A DNA stretch of 64,000 nucleotides from CAZEQK01 sp964514395. Lineage in GTDB: Bacteria; Bacillota; Bacilli; Tepidibacillales; Tepidibacillaceae. A program made the position numbers and the translations under genes. Under the pieces are notes generated by a model that had not been told where the DNA came from, made no database searches, and saw only the letters and a program-made list of their open reading frames with translations. Below, one piece after another: positions 1 to 8,245 of the stretch. The DNA lies in contig CAZEQK010000015.1 of NCBI GenBank assembly GCA_964514395.1, positions 7,792-71,791 of the forward strand, written 5' to 3'. The first letter of the stretch is position 1. The number at the start of each line of letters is the position of its first letter.

Positions 1-131
1 GAGGCGACACTTCTATAAAAGAAAGAATTAAGCATGATATCTACTATATAGAAAATTGGACATTTTTATTTGATCTTAAAATTATTATCAAAACGATTAT
101 TGATGGTTTTGTAAATAAGAACGCATATTAA
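1..131 (+). CDS. undecaprenyl-phosphate sugar phosphotransferase, C-terminal fragment
   Basis: Only the last 42 codons lie in the window, read in the frame starting at base 3 and ending with TAA at 129-131. The tail contains GDTSIKERIKHDIYYIENW, followed by a basic and aromatic end finishing NKNAY. From memory this is the C-terminal signature of the WcaJ/WbaP-type bacterial sugar transferases, membrane enzymes that load the first sugar phosphate onto undecaprenyl phosphate. The following rml operon, which makes an activated deoxysugar, fits a polysaccharide or glycan assembly locus. The rest of the gene is outside the window, so substrate cannot be judged. Confidence 0.8.
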   Translation, partial: GDTSIKERIKHDIYYIENWTFLFDLKIIIKTIIDGFVNKNAY

Positions 132-236
132 ATTACTGAATGATAAGGGTGTAAATGATGGATGCAAGAAATGGCATAAGTTACATCCAAATGGTTATCA
201 AGATAAATAAATGACATTGAGCGGGAGGGATTATTT

Positions 237-1154
237 TTGAAAGGGATCATTTTAGCAGGTGGAAGTGGGACAAGATTATATCCAGTGACCAAGGCGATTT
301 CAAAGCAAATCACCCCAATTTATGATAAGCCAATGATATATTACCCATTATCAGTTCTTATGTTAGCTGGAATAAGAGAAATATTGATTATTTCTACACC
401 AAGGGATATTCCTGTTTATCAGGAGTTACTTGGGAATGGTAGTGAAGTTGGGTTGAAGCTGTCCTATGCTATACAAGAAAAACCAAACGGTTTGGCTGAG
501 GCTTTTATCATCGGTGAGGAGTTTATCGGTAATGATGCCTGTGCATTAGTCTTAGGTGATAATGTGTTCCATGGTCACGGTCTAACTGGAATGGTACAGG
601 AGGCTACAAGAAGAGAAAAGGGTGCGACGATATTTGGTTACTATGTTATTAACCCTACTGCTTATGGTGTTGTCGAATTTGATGAAAATGGGAAAGCTAT
701 TTCATTAGAAGAAAAACCAGAAAAACCTAAATCAGATTATGCGATACCTGGACTCTACTTTTACGATAATACCGTAGTAGAAAAAGCAAAAAGCGTAAAG
801 CCATCTGCAAGAGGGGAATTAGAAATAACAGATCTAAATCGTATGTATCTAGAGGAAGGGTCATTGAATGTGATCAGCATGGGGAGAGGAATGGCTTGGC
901 TTGACACAGGAACCCATGATAATTTATTAGAGGCGGCCAATTTTGTAGCAGCGGTACAGAAACGTCAAGGCTTATATATTGCATCTATTGAGGAAATAGC
1001 ATACAGAATGGGTTACATAAATAAGAAACAGCTAATAATGCTAGCTGAACCACTAGAAAAGACCAATTATGGACAGTATCTTAAGGACATAGCAAATGAT
1101 GAAAATTTACAATCAGATATATTTGATGAGGTAGCTGTAACTAAAGAAAGCTAA
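237..1154 (+). CDS. rmlA: glucose-1-phosphate thymidylyltransferase RmlA
   Basis: First enzyme of dTDP-L-rhamnose synthesis: glucose-1-phosphate plus dTTP gives dTDP-glucose and pyrophosphate, in the cytoplasm. The 305-residue product has the nucleotidyltransferase signature GGSGTRLYP near residue 8, GDNVFHG near residue 108 and EKPEKPKSDYA near residue 160, and matches the usual family length of about 290-300. Translation starts at TTG 237, well placed after the site GGGAGGG at 222-228. It heads a tight A-C-D-B operon in which the other three genes complete the same pathway. The C-terminal 15 residues are acidic and family-atypical but unremarkable. Confidence 0.97.
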   Translation: MKGIILAGGSGTRLYPVTKAISKQITPIYDKPMIYYPLSVLMLAGIREILIISTPRDIPVYQELLGNGSEVGLKLSYAIQEKPNGLAEAFIIGEEFIGNDACALVLGDNVFHGHGLTGMVQEATRREKGATIFGYYVINPTAYGVVEFDENGKAISLEEKPEKPKSDYAIPGLYFYDNTVVEKAKSVKPSARGELEITDLNRMYLEEGSLNVISMGRGMAWLDTGTHDNLLEAANFVAAVQKRQGLYIASIEEIAYRMGYINKKQLIMLAEPLEKTNYGQYLKDIANDENLQSDIFDEVAVTKES

Positions 1155-1166
1155 GGAGCGTACAGG

Positions 1167-1751
1167 ATGTCAAAGTTCAAGAAAATAGAAACAGACATAG
1201 AAGACCTTATTGTTATTGAGCCAACTGTCTTTGGGGACCATAGAGGCTTTTTTATGGAGTCTTACAATAAAAGAGATTTTGAAGCGATAGATTTGAGGAT
1301 AGATTTTGTGCAGGATAATCATTCCAAATCAAAAAAAGGAGTACTCCGAGGCTTGCATTTCCAAACCAAGCATCCCCAAGGGAAGCTAGTGAGAGTGATA
1401 AGGGGTAGTGTCTGGGATGTAGCAGTCGATTTAAGAAAAGATAGTGTTACCTTTGGACAATGGCATGGTGTTTATCTATCAGAGGAAAACAAAAGAATGT
1501 TCTATGTTCCTGAAGGATTTGCCCATGGCTTTATCACCTTGGAGGATGAAACGGAATTTATGTATAAGTGTACCGATTACTACTATCCTGAATATGATGC
1601 TGGCATTAGGTTTGATGATAAAGAAATTGGAATTATATGGCCATTTGATGAATACGGGATAGCAAAGGAAGAAGTATTGTTATCTGAAAAGGATGAAAGA
1701 CTACCAACCATGAAGGACTATTTAGAACAAGCAAGGGAGAGGAACCTATGA
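1167..1751 (+). CDS. rmlC: dTDP-4-dehydrorhamnose 3,5-epimerase RmlC
   Basis: Epimerises dTDP-4-keto-6-deoxyglucose at C3 and C5 to give dTDP-4-keto-L-rhamnose. The 194-residue protein is a typical RmlC cupin. Visible landmarks are FGDHRGFFMESY near residue 22, LRGLHFQ with the expected catalytic His64, VWDVAVDLR near residue 82, VPEGFAHGF near residue 113 and the aromatic stretch YYYPEYDAG. It lies 12 bp after rmlA with the site AAGGAG in the gap, and its stop overlaps the rmlD start by 4 bp, so translation is probably coupled. Confidence 0.97.
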   Translation: MSKFKKIETDIEDLIVIEPTVFGDHRGFFMESYNKRDFEAIDLRIDFVQDNHSKSKKGVLRGLHFQTKHPQGKLVRVIRGSVWDVAVDLRKDSVTFGQWHGVYLSEENKRMFYVPEGFAHGFITLEDETEFMYKCTDYYYPEYDAGIRFDDKEIGIIWPFDEYGIAKEEVLLSEKDERLPTMKDYLEQARERNL

Positions 1752-2620
1752 TTCTTCTAACAGGAGCAAATGGACAATTAGGACAGGATTTCCAAAAATT
1801 ATTTCAAGAGAAGGGTATAACATATCTCGCAACGGATTATCTTGCAATAAATGGCTGTGAGGCGCTTGATATAACAAACCAAAGTGCTTTGGAGGATTTT
1901 GTTGAAGGAAAATCGATCGATATGATCATCAATTGTGCGGCTTACAATAATGTAGATAAAGCGGAAGAGGAAAAGGATAAAGCCTTTGAATTAAACTATC
2001 AAGCACCCAGAAATTTAGCCTTCATAGCAAAGAAACTAGATGTACCATTTGTAACCTACTCAACGGATTTTGTCTTTGATGGAGAAAAGAGTGGCCCATA
2101 TGTAGAAGAGGATAGGACAAATCCACTAGGTATCTATGGGGAGTCTAAGTATCAAGGAGAAAATGCTGTATTTGAAGCATACGATAAAGCATTTGTTATT
2201 CGAACCTCCTGGGTTTTTGGGATGGGGAATCATAATTTTAACAAATCGATTATTAACTGGTCAAAATCCAAAAATGAATTGAAGATCGTAGATGACCAAA
2301 TATCTGTTCCAACCTATTCAATGGACCTTGCAGATTTCTCATGGGACTTAATTCAGTCTGGCAAATATGGCTTATACCATCTTTCGAATAGTGGAGAAGC
2401 AAGTAAATACGATCAGGCAAAATATGTTTTGGATTGCGTAAAGTGGCAAGGTGATTTGAAAAGAGCTAAAACAGCAGATTTTGTCTTACCAGCTAAAAGA
2501 GCAAAGTACTCGAAATTAGACAGCTCTAAAGCGGAAAAAGTAATAGGAAGAAAAATCCCCCATTGGCAGGATGGAATAGATAGATTTTTAGAGGAAATGA
2601 AAAAGGCAGGAGAGATTTAA
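1748..2620 (+). CDS. rmlD: dTDP-4-dehydrorhamnose reductase RmlD
   Basis: Reduces dTDP-4-keto-L-rhamnose to dTDP-L-rhamnose with NAD(P)H. The 290-residue extended SDR protein carries the dinucleotide motif GANGQLGQD at residues 6-14, the STDFVFDG active-site segment near residue 105, and the catalytic YGESKYQGE motif near residue 130. Its ATG overlaps the rmlC stop codon (ATGA) and it ends one base before rmlB, so the operon is fully compact. Length is normal for the family. Confidence 0.97.
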   Translation: MILLTGANGQLGQDFQKLFQEKGITYLATDYLAINGCEALDITNQSALEDFVEGKSIDMIINCAAYNNVDKAEEEKDKAFELNYQAPRNLAFIAKKLDVPFVTYSTDFVFDGEKSGPYVEEDRTNPLGIYGESKYQGENAVFEAYDKAFVIRTSWVFGMGNHNFNKSIINWSKSKNELKIVDDQISVPTYSMDLADFSWDLIQSGKYGLYHLSNSGEASKYDQAKYVLDCVKWQGDLKRAKTADFVLPAKRAKYSKLDSSKAEKVIGRKIPHWQDGIDRFLEEMKKAGEI

Positions 2621-3820
2621 ATGAAAACATATCTTGTAACTGGAGCGGCAGGATTTATTGGCGCTAATTTTATAAAATATATGCTTGGAAAGTACGATGA
2701 CATTAAAATTATTATATTAGACAAGCTTACCTATGCAGGAAACCTAAGAACAATCGAGCAAGAATTAAAAGATGACAGAGTGGACTTTATTAAGGGTGAT
2801 ATTAAGAATAAAGAATTAGTGGAGAATATCTTTTATAGATATAAGCTAGATTATGTGGTCAATTTTGCTGCTGAATCCCATGTGGATAGATCAATTGAAG
2901 AGCCTCAGATTTTTTTGGAGACCAATATTCTTGGTACTCAGAATCTATTGGAAGTGGCTAAATCCCATTGGATGGTGGGAAGGGATGATAATGGTTATCC
3001 CCAATACAAAGAAGGGGTTAAGTATTTACAGGTTTCCACCGATGAAGTCTATGGATCACTTTCTAAGGATTACGATGAACCCCAAGAACTAATCCTTGAT
3101 AATGAAGAAGTGAAAAGCATTATAAAGGACCGCGTTGCTTTAAAAACATATGGGAAACAGTTTTTTACTGAAGCAACCCCCCTTGATCCTAGAAGTCCCT
3201 ATTCTTCGTCGAAGACAAGTGCAGATTTATTTGTTCGTGCCTATGCTGAGACATATCATATGCCAGTAAATATTACTAGATGTAGTAATAATTATGGTCC
3301 CTATCATTTTCCTGAAAAGCTAATACCATTAATGATAAAAAATGTGCTAGAGGGAAAGAAGCTTCCTGTATATGGTGAAGGAAAAAATGTAAGGGATTGG
3401 TTGTATGTGGAAGACCATGCAAAAGCAATCGACATGGTGTTAAGTAGTGGAAAAGTTGGTGAAATTTACAATGTTGGTGGTTTTAATGAAGAAGAAAATA
3501 TTAATATTGTAAAGCTTATCATCGATACGATTGCTAAGATTATGAAGGAAGAATCAGCGCATCAAGCAGTTTTAAAAACGAATCTAAATCATATTAATTA
3601 TAATTTAATTACCTATGTGAAAGATAGACTGGGGCATGATATGCGATATGCAATCGATCCAACAAAAATAACAACAGAGTTGGGTTGGTATCCAGAAACT
3701 TCCTTTAAAGCAGGGATAGAAAAAACGATTCGTTGGTATCTAAATAATCAGGATTGGGTCGAAGAAGTAGTAAGTGGAGATTATCAAAAGTATTATGAAA
3801 AAATGTACAAGGATAGATAA
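2621..3820 (+). CDS. rmlB: dTDP-glucose 4,6-dehydratase RmlB (long form)
   Basis: Converts dTDP-glucose to dTDP-4-keto-6-deoxyglucose with tightly bound NAD. It shows GAAGFIG at residues 8-14, NFAAESHVDRSI near residue 84, STDEVYGS near residue 140 and the catalytic Tyr-Lys in SPYSSSKTSADL. At 399 residues it is about 50-60 longer than the common form of about 340-350. The extra residues sit after STDEVYG, in a charged segment before the TEATPLDPRSPYS region, and between the NVGG motif and the RLGHD motif. I recall similar long versions from Clostridia and Bacillales, so this is a variant and not a fusion. A rho-independent terminator follows. Confidence 0.95.
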   Translation: MKTYLVTGAAGFIGANFIKYMLGKYDDIKIIILDKLTYAGNLRTIEQELKDDRVDFIKGDIKNKELVENIFYRYKLDYVVNFAAESHVDRSIEEPQIFLETNILGTQNLLEVAKSHWMVGRDDNGYPQYKEGVKYLQVSTDEVYGSLSKDYDEPQELILDNEEVKSIIKDRVALKTYGKQFFTEATPLDPRSPYSSSKTSADLFVRAYAETYHMPVNITRCSNNYGPYHFPEKLIPLMIKNVLEGKKLPVYGEGKNVRDWLYVEDHAKAIDMVLSSGKVGEIYNVGGFNEEENINIVKLIIDTIAKIMKEESAHQAVLKTNLNHINYNLITYVKDRLGHDMRYAIDPTKITTELGWYPETSFKAGIEKTIRWYLNNQDWVEEVVSGDYQKYYEKMYKDR

Positions 3821-3828
3821 TCATAAAA

Positions 3829-3867
3829 GAAATCACGAAGGTTTTTGCTATTCGTGATTTCTTTTTA
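3829..3867. terminator. bidirectional terminator after rmlB
   Basis: The inverted repeat GAAATCACGAA (3829-3839) and TTCGTGATTTC (3851-3861) is followed by a T-rich tract. On the other strand the stem is also followed by T-rich sequence, so it can serve both the rml operon and the small minus-strand gene that ends at 3887. Confidence 0.85.
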
Positions 3868-3886
3868 TTCAATATATCTACTGGTG

Positions 3887-4060
3887 TTAAAGTTTATTAC
3901 CTTTATTATTTATTTCATTGATAGACTCATTCCTTAACATTTGGGATAGGTCTTGAATCGTTTTATCTAATAAATCTCCTTTATATTTTGAAAAAATAGA
4001 CCTTTTTTCTTTTTTTAAGATGTTTAGAATGAGTTGCTTTTGCTGTTTAGATATTAACAT
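3887..4060 (-). CDS. small basic protein of unknown function
   Basis: A 57-residue minus-strand frame. I do not recognise the family. The chosen start is the ATG at 4058-4060 because AAAGGTG lies 6 nt upstream; the longer frame starting at 4114 has no better site. The product is lysine-rich and helical in character, beginning MLISKQQKQLILNILKK and followed by an acidic middle. It converges on the rmlB terminator. Support is the good ribosome-binding site and protein-like composition; size and AT-richness leave a real chance that it is not expressed. Confidence 0.45.
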   Translation of the reverse strand: MLISKQQKQLILNILKKEKRSIFSKYKGDLLDKTIQDLSQMLRNESINEINNKGNKL

Positions 4061-4459
4061 ATACATCACCTTTACATTAGTAATTACCTTTAATTTTAAA
4101 TCTTTTAGTAACATTCAACAAGTAGTATTGGCTAAGTAAATATAATAGTTTTTTATCAAAAGGAAGATTTTTTTTATTAAAGTGTTATAACTGATCATAA
4201 ATAAAATATATTTTATTAAATGATATTTTGTACCACCACTTAAAAATTCTTAAAATCGTATTATTTAGGTAGGAAACTTCTATATTTTTATTTTTAAAGG
4301 TCTTATAATGAGGTGGTATGGGTATACAATCACAGAAAATTGTGGAGAGGATTATATGTATCTCTTTTTTTTTCTTAGATTTTGATTTATGATAGAAAAA
4401 GCAACATAATAAGGCGAAATTAGTCTAAATATGTAGGATAATCTATCCGAGGTGAAAGA
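4061..4459. other. AT-rich intergenic region before the epimerase gene
   Basis: Very AT-rich. It holds a perfect 18-bp palindrome at 4200-4217 (AATAAAATATATTTTATT), a TATAAT hexamer at 4304-4309 without a convincing -35 box, and the terminator-like stem listed separately. I see no further gene. Confidence 0.5.
4344..4373 (+). terminator. possible leader terminator upstream of the epimerase gene
   Basis: AGAG.AT and ATCTCT can form a short bulged stem followed by nine T residues. It sits 35-65 nt after the TATAAT at 4304 and about 90 nt before the epimerase start, with a small CACA/TGTG hairpin just before it. This could be an attenuated leader or a short RNA; the stem is weak. Confidence 0.35.
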
Positions 4460-5371
4460 ATGAAAATTTTGGTAACAGGTGGAGCAGGCTTTGTAGGTTC
4501 CCACATCGTTGATCTTCTAATCAATAATGAACATGAGGTTATCGTAGTGGATTCCTTAATCAGCGGAAAAAAAGAAAATATAAACAAAAAAGCAAAATTT
4601 TATCCTTTAGATATTCGTACGAAAGAGTTAGAGGATGTGTTTGCAAGTGAGCGCCCAGAAATAGTCTATCATTTAGCAGCACAATCAAAAGTTACCCCTT
4701 CAATGAAGGACCCAAACTATGATCAATCGGTAAATATAGGAGGTACAATAAATATATTAGAATTGATGAAGAAGTATGAAGTAAAAAAGATCATCTATTC
4801 TTCATCAGCAGCATTATATGGTGACCCAATTGCTTTGCCGATTAAAGAAGAAGACCATCCATTAAACCCAATATCACCATATGGTATGTCAAAATGGGCT
4901 TCAGAGAGATATATTGAATTGTATTACAGAATGTATGGTATTCAATATACGATTTTCCGCTATGCTAATATCTATGGTCCAAGACAGCAGGCGACTGGTG
5001 AAGGTGGGGTGATTGCCATATTTATAGACAGGCTAAGGCTTAACCAATCACTCACAATAAATGGAGATGGCAGACACACAAGAGACTATGTATTTGTGAA
5101 GGATGTCGCAAAGGCAAATCTACTTGCAATCGATAAGGGAAATCAATCGATTATCAATATAAGCAGTGGCCAAGCAATCTCTTTATTAGAACTAATAAAA
5201 ATGCTTGAAACCATAACAGAAAAGAAAATAGAAATTATCCATGGGAAAGAACGAAAAGGAGATATTATCCACAGTACCTTAGATCCAAGTATAAGTCAGG
5301 AACTATTAGCTTGGGAAGCGACAACACCTCTTATCGAAGGACTTAAGTTAACATTAAAAGAGAGCCAATGA
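4460..5371 (+). CDS. NAD-dependent epimerase/dehydratase, GalE-like
   Basis: A 303-residue extended SDR enzyme, probably acting on a UDP-hexose for surface polysaccharide synthesis. It shows GGAGFVGSHIVD at residues 7-18, YHLAAQS near residue 74, SSSAALYGD near residue 114 and the catalytic YGMSKWASE motif near residue 140, followed by RYANIYGPRQ and RDYVFVKDVA. These are hallmarks of the UDP-glucose/UDP-GlcNAc 4-epimerase group; substrate cannot be read from sequence. GAGGTGAA precedes the ATG. The last codons form half of a palindrome with the TGA stop in its loop (5361-5379), and copy A of a dispersed repeat follows directly. Confidence 0.9.
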   Translation: MKILVTGGAGFVGSHIVDLLINNEHEVIVVDSLISGKKENINKKAKFYPLDIRTKELEDVFASERPEIVYHLAAQSKVTPSMKDPNYDQSVNIGGTINILELMKKYEVKKIIYSSSAALYGDPIALPIKEEDHPLNPISPYGMSKWASERYIELYYRMYGIQYTIFRYANIYGPRQQATGEGGVIAIFIDRLRLNQSLTINGDGRHTRDYVFVKDVAKANLLAIDKGNQSIINISSGQAISLLELIKMLETITEKKIEIIHGKERKGDIIHSTLDPSISQELLAWEATTPLIEGLKLTLKESQ

Positions 5372-5470
5372 TTGGCTCTTAGACTGATGAAAAACTGCCA
5401 CTTCGTACACTCAGCCCGTGGATTTCTTGACGCCTAGAACTCGACTTTCTCACAGTCTCCAGTTTGTAGA
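5361..5470 (+). repeat. dispersed structured repeat, copy A
   Basis: Copy A of an intergenic element whose other copy is at 17619-17820. The core (5381-5470) shares with copy B the segments GACTGATGA, ACTCAGCCCGTGGATTT, ACGCCTAGAACTCG and TTTCTCACAGTCTC. AGACTG (5381-5386) can pair with CAGTCT, and AAACTG (5392-5397) with CAGTTT, in an order (A, B, A', B') that gives a pseudoknot topology. A palindrome AGAGCCAA-TGA-TTGGCTCT (5361-5379) precedes it. There is no T tract, so it is not a simple terminator. Confidence 0.75.
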
Positions 5471-5475
5471 CATTG

Positions 5476-6294
5476 TTAATTATTTTTTAGCTGAAGGATT
5501 TCTTGAGGGATTGCTGGTTCTTCATCTCCCTGATAGCTTTCATCTTCACTAAAATAGCTATCAATATGATAAACATATGTTTTGTGATTCTCAAGGTTTT
5601 CAATTTTATAAATGGCATAGATTCTTCGTGGTAATAAAGTATCAGGGTAAACAAGTAGCTTTATCGTGCCTTCTCTAAAAATATAGGGGAAATGGTAATC
5701 CTCATTTTCAATAATGTTTGGGAAGGTTCTAGATAAATAATTAGGATCAACAGAATAAAAATAAACAACAAATTGCCCACGATTTTCTGATTTATAATGC
5801 TTTGCATACCGATTTAATATTTCAGAATTAAAAGGTAATAATTCTATGGTAGTATAAGCGTTTCTATCTTTATAAATCCATTGATTCGATTTTCGATCAA
5901 GCGAAAAGTACATCTTATTTTTAAAATATAATTCTTTTGTAGGTAGAAGAACTTGAGTACCGCCGCTTGGCTTGTAAGTAAGGGATGTATCTTCATCTGA
6001 TTCCTTATTATTACTATCTTGATCAAAGGTTTCAACATTTTTAAGATGAAGGTATTTACTCCAAGCATCATACGTACCTTCTCTTTTAAACTGCCATTGA
6101 TTGGTTACTTCGTTATTAACATTATATTCATCGATGGCGAATCCTGATTTGAATTTAATAACATGTGTTGTATTTATTTTGTCTACCATCTGATGGTATA
6201 AATGATCCATAGGAGGTTCTTTTGTTAAGGCCATACCGATATAGAGAGAGATTATACTGGTCGCGATGAAACTAATGATCCAAAATTTTTTCAT
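5476..6294 (-). CDS. membrane-anchored or secreted protein of unknown function
   Basis: A 272-residue protein with one N-terminal hydrophobic helix (residues 4-24) after MKK, then a hydrophilic domain outside the membrane. There is no lipobox cysteine, so an uncleaved anchor or a normal signal peptide is more likely than a lipoprotein. The domain is rich in beta-type sequence and aromatic residues, recalling LolA/LppX-like folds in style, but I cannot assign it. AAAGGA lies 8 nt before the ATG. It converges on the epimerase gene with the structured repeat between them. Confidence 0.75.
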   Translation of the reverse strand: MKKFWIISFIATSIISLYIGMALTKEPPMDHLYHQMVDKINTTHVIKFKSGFAIDEYNVNNEVTNQWQFKREGTYDAWSKYLHLKNVETFDQDSNNKESDEDTSLTYKPSGGTQVLLPTKELYFKNKMYFSLDRKSNQWIYKDRNAYTTIELLPFNSEILNRYAKHYKSENRGQFVVYFYSVDPNYLSRTFPNIIENEDYHFPYIFREGTIKLLVYPDTLLPRRIYAIYKIENLENHKTYVYHIDSYFSEDESYQGDEEPAIPQEILQLKNN

Positions 6295-6424
6295 GATCAG
6301 TTTCCTTTCATAAATATATAAAAAAATCTTGTTCTACTTATGTTTTTTATATTACAATCATCACTGTAATAATACTAGTGTTTTTTTAAAATGTATAGAT
6401 ATTTATAGAAAAGAGGATACACTT

Positions 6425-7516
6425 ATGTCTTGGTTTTTTATGTTTATCACCCCGTTAATACTATCTGTAGTATTCACACCAATTATAAAAAAAATAGCTA
6501 TAAAAATAAATGCAGTTGATCATCCTAATGCTAGAAAGGTTCATACAAAAGTGATGCCTCGACTCGGTGGGCTTGCCATATTTTTATCAGCGACGATTGG
6601 ACTAATCATCTTTGCAAAAGAAACCTCGGAGCCTTTAGTTTGGATGATTGCTGGTAGCATTATTATTGTCATAGCAGGTATTATTGATGATATTACTCCT
6701 TTGTCACCCAAAACAAAACTAATATTTCAAATTGTAGCAGCATTTATTGTCGTCTACGGAGGAGTAAGAATCCAATTTATAAATGTTCCTTTATCTGATT
6801 ATGTGATACATTTAGGGAATTGGAGCTGGTTTATTTCTATTTTGTGGATTGTAGGTATTAGCAATGCGCTTAATTTAATTGATGGATTAGATGGTTTGGC
6901 TGCAGGAGTATCATCTATTTCCTTACTAACCATTTTTGTTATGTCACTCATTATGAACAATGGCTTAGTAGCCCAAATTACATTAATTCTATTAGGCGCA
7001 ACCATTGGCTTTTTATTCTTTAATTTCTATCCAGCCAAAATATTTATGGGAGATTCTGGCTCGTTATATTTAGGCTTCTTTTTAGCTACTCTATCATTAT
7101 TAGGCTTTAAAAATGTTGCAGTTGTATCATATCTTGTTCCAATTATTATCTTAGCTGTACCAATTTTTGATACATTCTTTGCGATCATACGACGTTTTCG
7201 TTTGAAATTACCGATTTCTTCGCCAGATAAAAAGCATTTACATCATTGTCTGATTGATATGGGTTTTTCTCATCAAAAAACAGTTCTAATGATTTATGCA
7301 ATAAATATCTTATTTGGAATGGCAGCCATCTTTTTATCCCAAACAACAGTATGGATTGCGATCATCGTTTTATTATTTTTAATTTTATTTACCCTAGTAG
7401 GGGCAGAATGGACAGGGATTATGGGTGAAACGAGAAAGCCAATCACTAGATTTATCATCTGGTTAGGTACATGGCTTGCTAGTACAGTAATGAATAAACC
7501 AGATTTTAGAGGATAA
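6425..7516 (+). CDS. tagO: undecaprenyl-phosphate GlcNAc-1-phosphate transferase TagO
   Basis: Integral membrane enzyme that transfers GlcNAc-1-phosphate from UDP-GlcNAc to undecaprenyl phosphate, starting teichoic acid or SCWP linkage-unit synthesis. It is 363 residues with about 10-11 hydrophobic helices. The PNARKVHTKVMPRLGG motif near residue 34, the DDITPLSPKTK loop, the active-site NALNLIDGLDGLAAG motif, GDSGSLYLGF and the HLHHCLIDMGFSH loop are all present and typical of the MraY/WecA family. The start is ATG 6425 with AGAGGA upstream; a longer in-frame start at 6329 has no good site and adds an atypical N-terminus. The first unit of a 105-bp tandem array abuts its stop codon. Confidence 0.95.
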   Translation: MSWFFMFITPLILSVVFTPIIKKIAIKINAVDHPNARKVHTKVMPRLGGLAIFLSATIGLIIFAKETSEPLVWMIAGSIIIVIAGIIDDITPLSPKTKLIFQIVAAFIVVYGGVRIQFINVPLSDYVIHLGNWSWFISILWIVGISNALNLIDGLDGLAAGVSSISLLTIFVMSLIMNNGLVAQITLILLGATIGFLFFNFYPAKIFMGDSGSLYLGFFLATLSLLGFKNVAVVSYLVPIIILAVPIFDTFFAIIRRFRLKLPISSPDKKHLHHCLIDMGFSHQKTVLMIYAINILFGMAAIFLSQTTVWIAIIVLLFLILFTLVGAEWTGIMGETRKPITRFIIWLGTWLASTVMNKPDFRG

Positions 7517-7674
7517 AGTGAAACTTCATTCAGGCGGTTTACCTGAATGTTAGTTGACCTTATCCAGGAGCTTAGCGCCGCTTATGACAAAAGGAAATAG
7601 CGGCGGTTAGCTGTCGGGCAAAGTGAAACTTCATTCAGGCGGTTTACCTGAATGTTAGTTGACCTTATCCAGGA

Positions 7675-7774
7675 NNNNNNNNNNNNNNNNNNNNNNNNNN
7701 NNNNNNNNNNNNNNNNNNNNNNNNNNNNNNNNNNNNNNNNNNNNNNNNNNNNNNNNNNNNNNNNNNNNNNNNNN
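7675..7774. other. assembly gap (100 N) inside the tandem array
   Basis: Exactly 100 N, flanked by repeat sequence ending in CCAGGA and restarting at CTTAGCGCC. The round length and repeat flanks mark it as a placeholder of unknown true size. Confidence 0.99.
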
Positions 7775-7878
7775 CTTAGCGCCGCTTATGACAAAAGGAA
7801 ATAGCGGCGGTTAGCTGTCGGGCAAAGTGGAACTTCATTCAGACGGTTTATCTGAATGTTAGAGACACTTATCCAGGA

Positions 7879-7978
7879 NNNNNNNNNNNNNNNNNNNNNN
7901 NNNNNNNNNNNNNNNNNNNNNNNNNNNNNNNNNNNNNNNNNNNNNNNNNNNNNNNNNNNNNNNNNNNNNNNNNNNNNN
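7879..7978. other. assembly gap (100 N) inside the tandem array
   Basis: Exactly 100 N, again broken right after CCAGGA; sequence resumes at the first base of a repeat unit (AAAGTGG). True length unknown. Confidence 0.99.
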
Positions 7979-8245
7979 AAAGTGGAACTTCATTCAGACG
8001 GTTTATCTGAATGTTAGAGACACTTATCCAGGAGGTTAGCGCTGCTTATGACAAAAGGAAATAGCAGCGATTAGCTATCGGGCAAAGTGGAACTTCATTC
8101 AGACGGTTTATCTGAATATTAGAGACACTTATCCAGGAGGTTAGCGCTGCTTATGACAAAAGGAAATAGCGGCGATTAGCTACCTTAGCAAAGTGGCAAA
8201 GAGAAACTTTATATGTAGTAAAAATTACTCAGAGGATGACCTAAT

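Larger units (their letters stand above)
7515..8189 (+). repeat. tandem array of 105-bp structured repeats (with two assembly gaps)
   Basis: At least six full or partial units start at 7515, 7620, before 7775, 7824, 7979 and 8084, with a 105-bp period where it can be measured. Each unit can form two hairpins: CATTCAGG/CCTGAATG (7527-7549 in unit 1) and CGCCGCT/AGCGGCG (7576-7605 in unit 1). Later units change both stem sides together, giving CATTCAGA/TCTGAATG and CGCTGCT/AGCAGCG. No long ORF crosses it. Two 100-N gaps lie inside, so copy number is unknown. It fills the whole space between tagO and the LCP gene. Confidence 0.95.

Noticed and set aside
2621..3820. rmlB as a fusion or frameshifted gene because of its length
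   Set aside because: All motifs are in order and the extra residues form two internal insertions of a kind seen in other Firmicutes members of the family.
4316..4373. preQ1 or other small riboswitch before the epimerase gene
   Set aside because: Small stems and a T tract are present, but none of the conserved sequences of known small riboswitches could be matched.
5361..5379. Rho-independent terminator after the epimerase gene
   Set aside because: The 8-bp stem has no T tract and the stop codon lies in its loop; it is better read as part of the repeat element.
7515..8189. CRISPR array
   Set aside because: Units are 105 bp, contiguous and nearly identical, with no variable spacers and no cas genes in the window.
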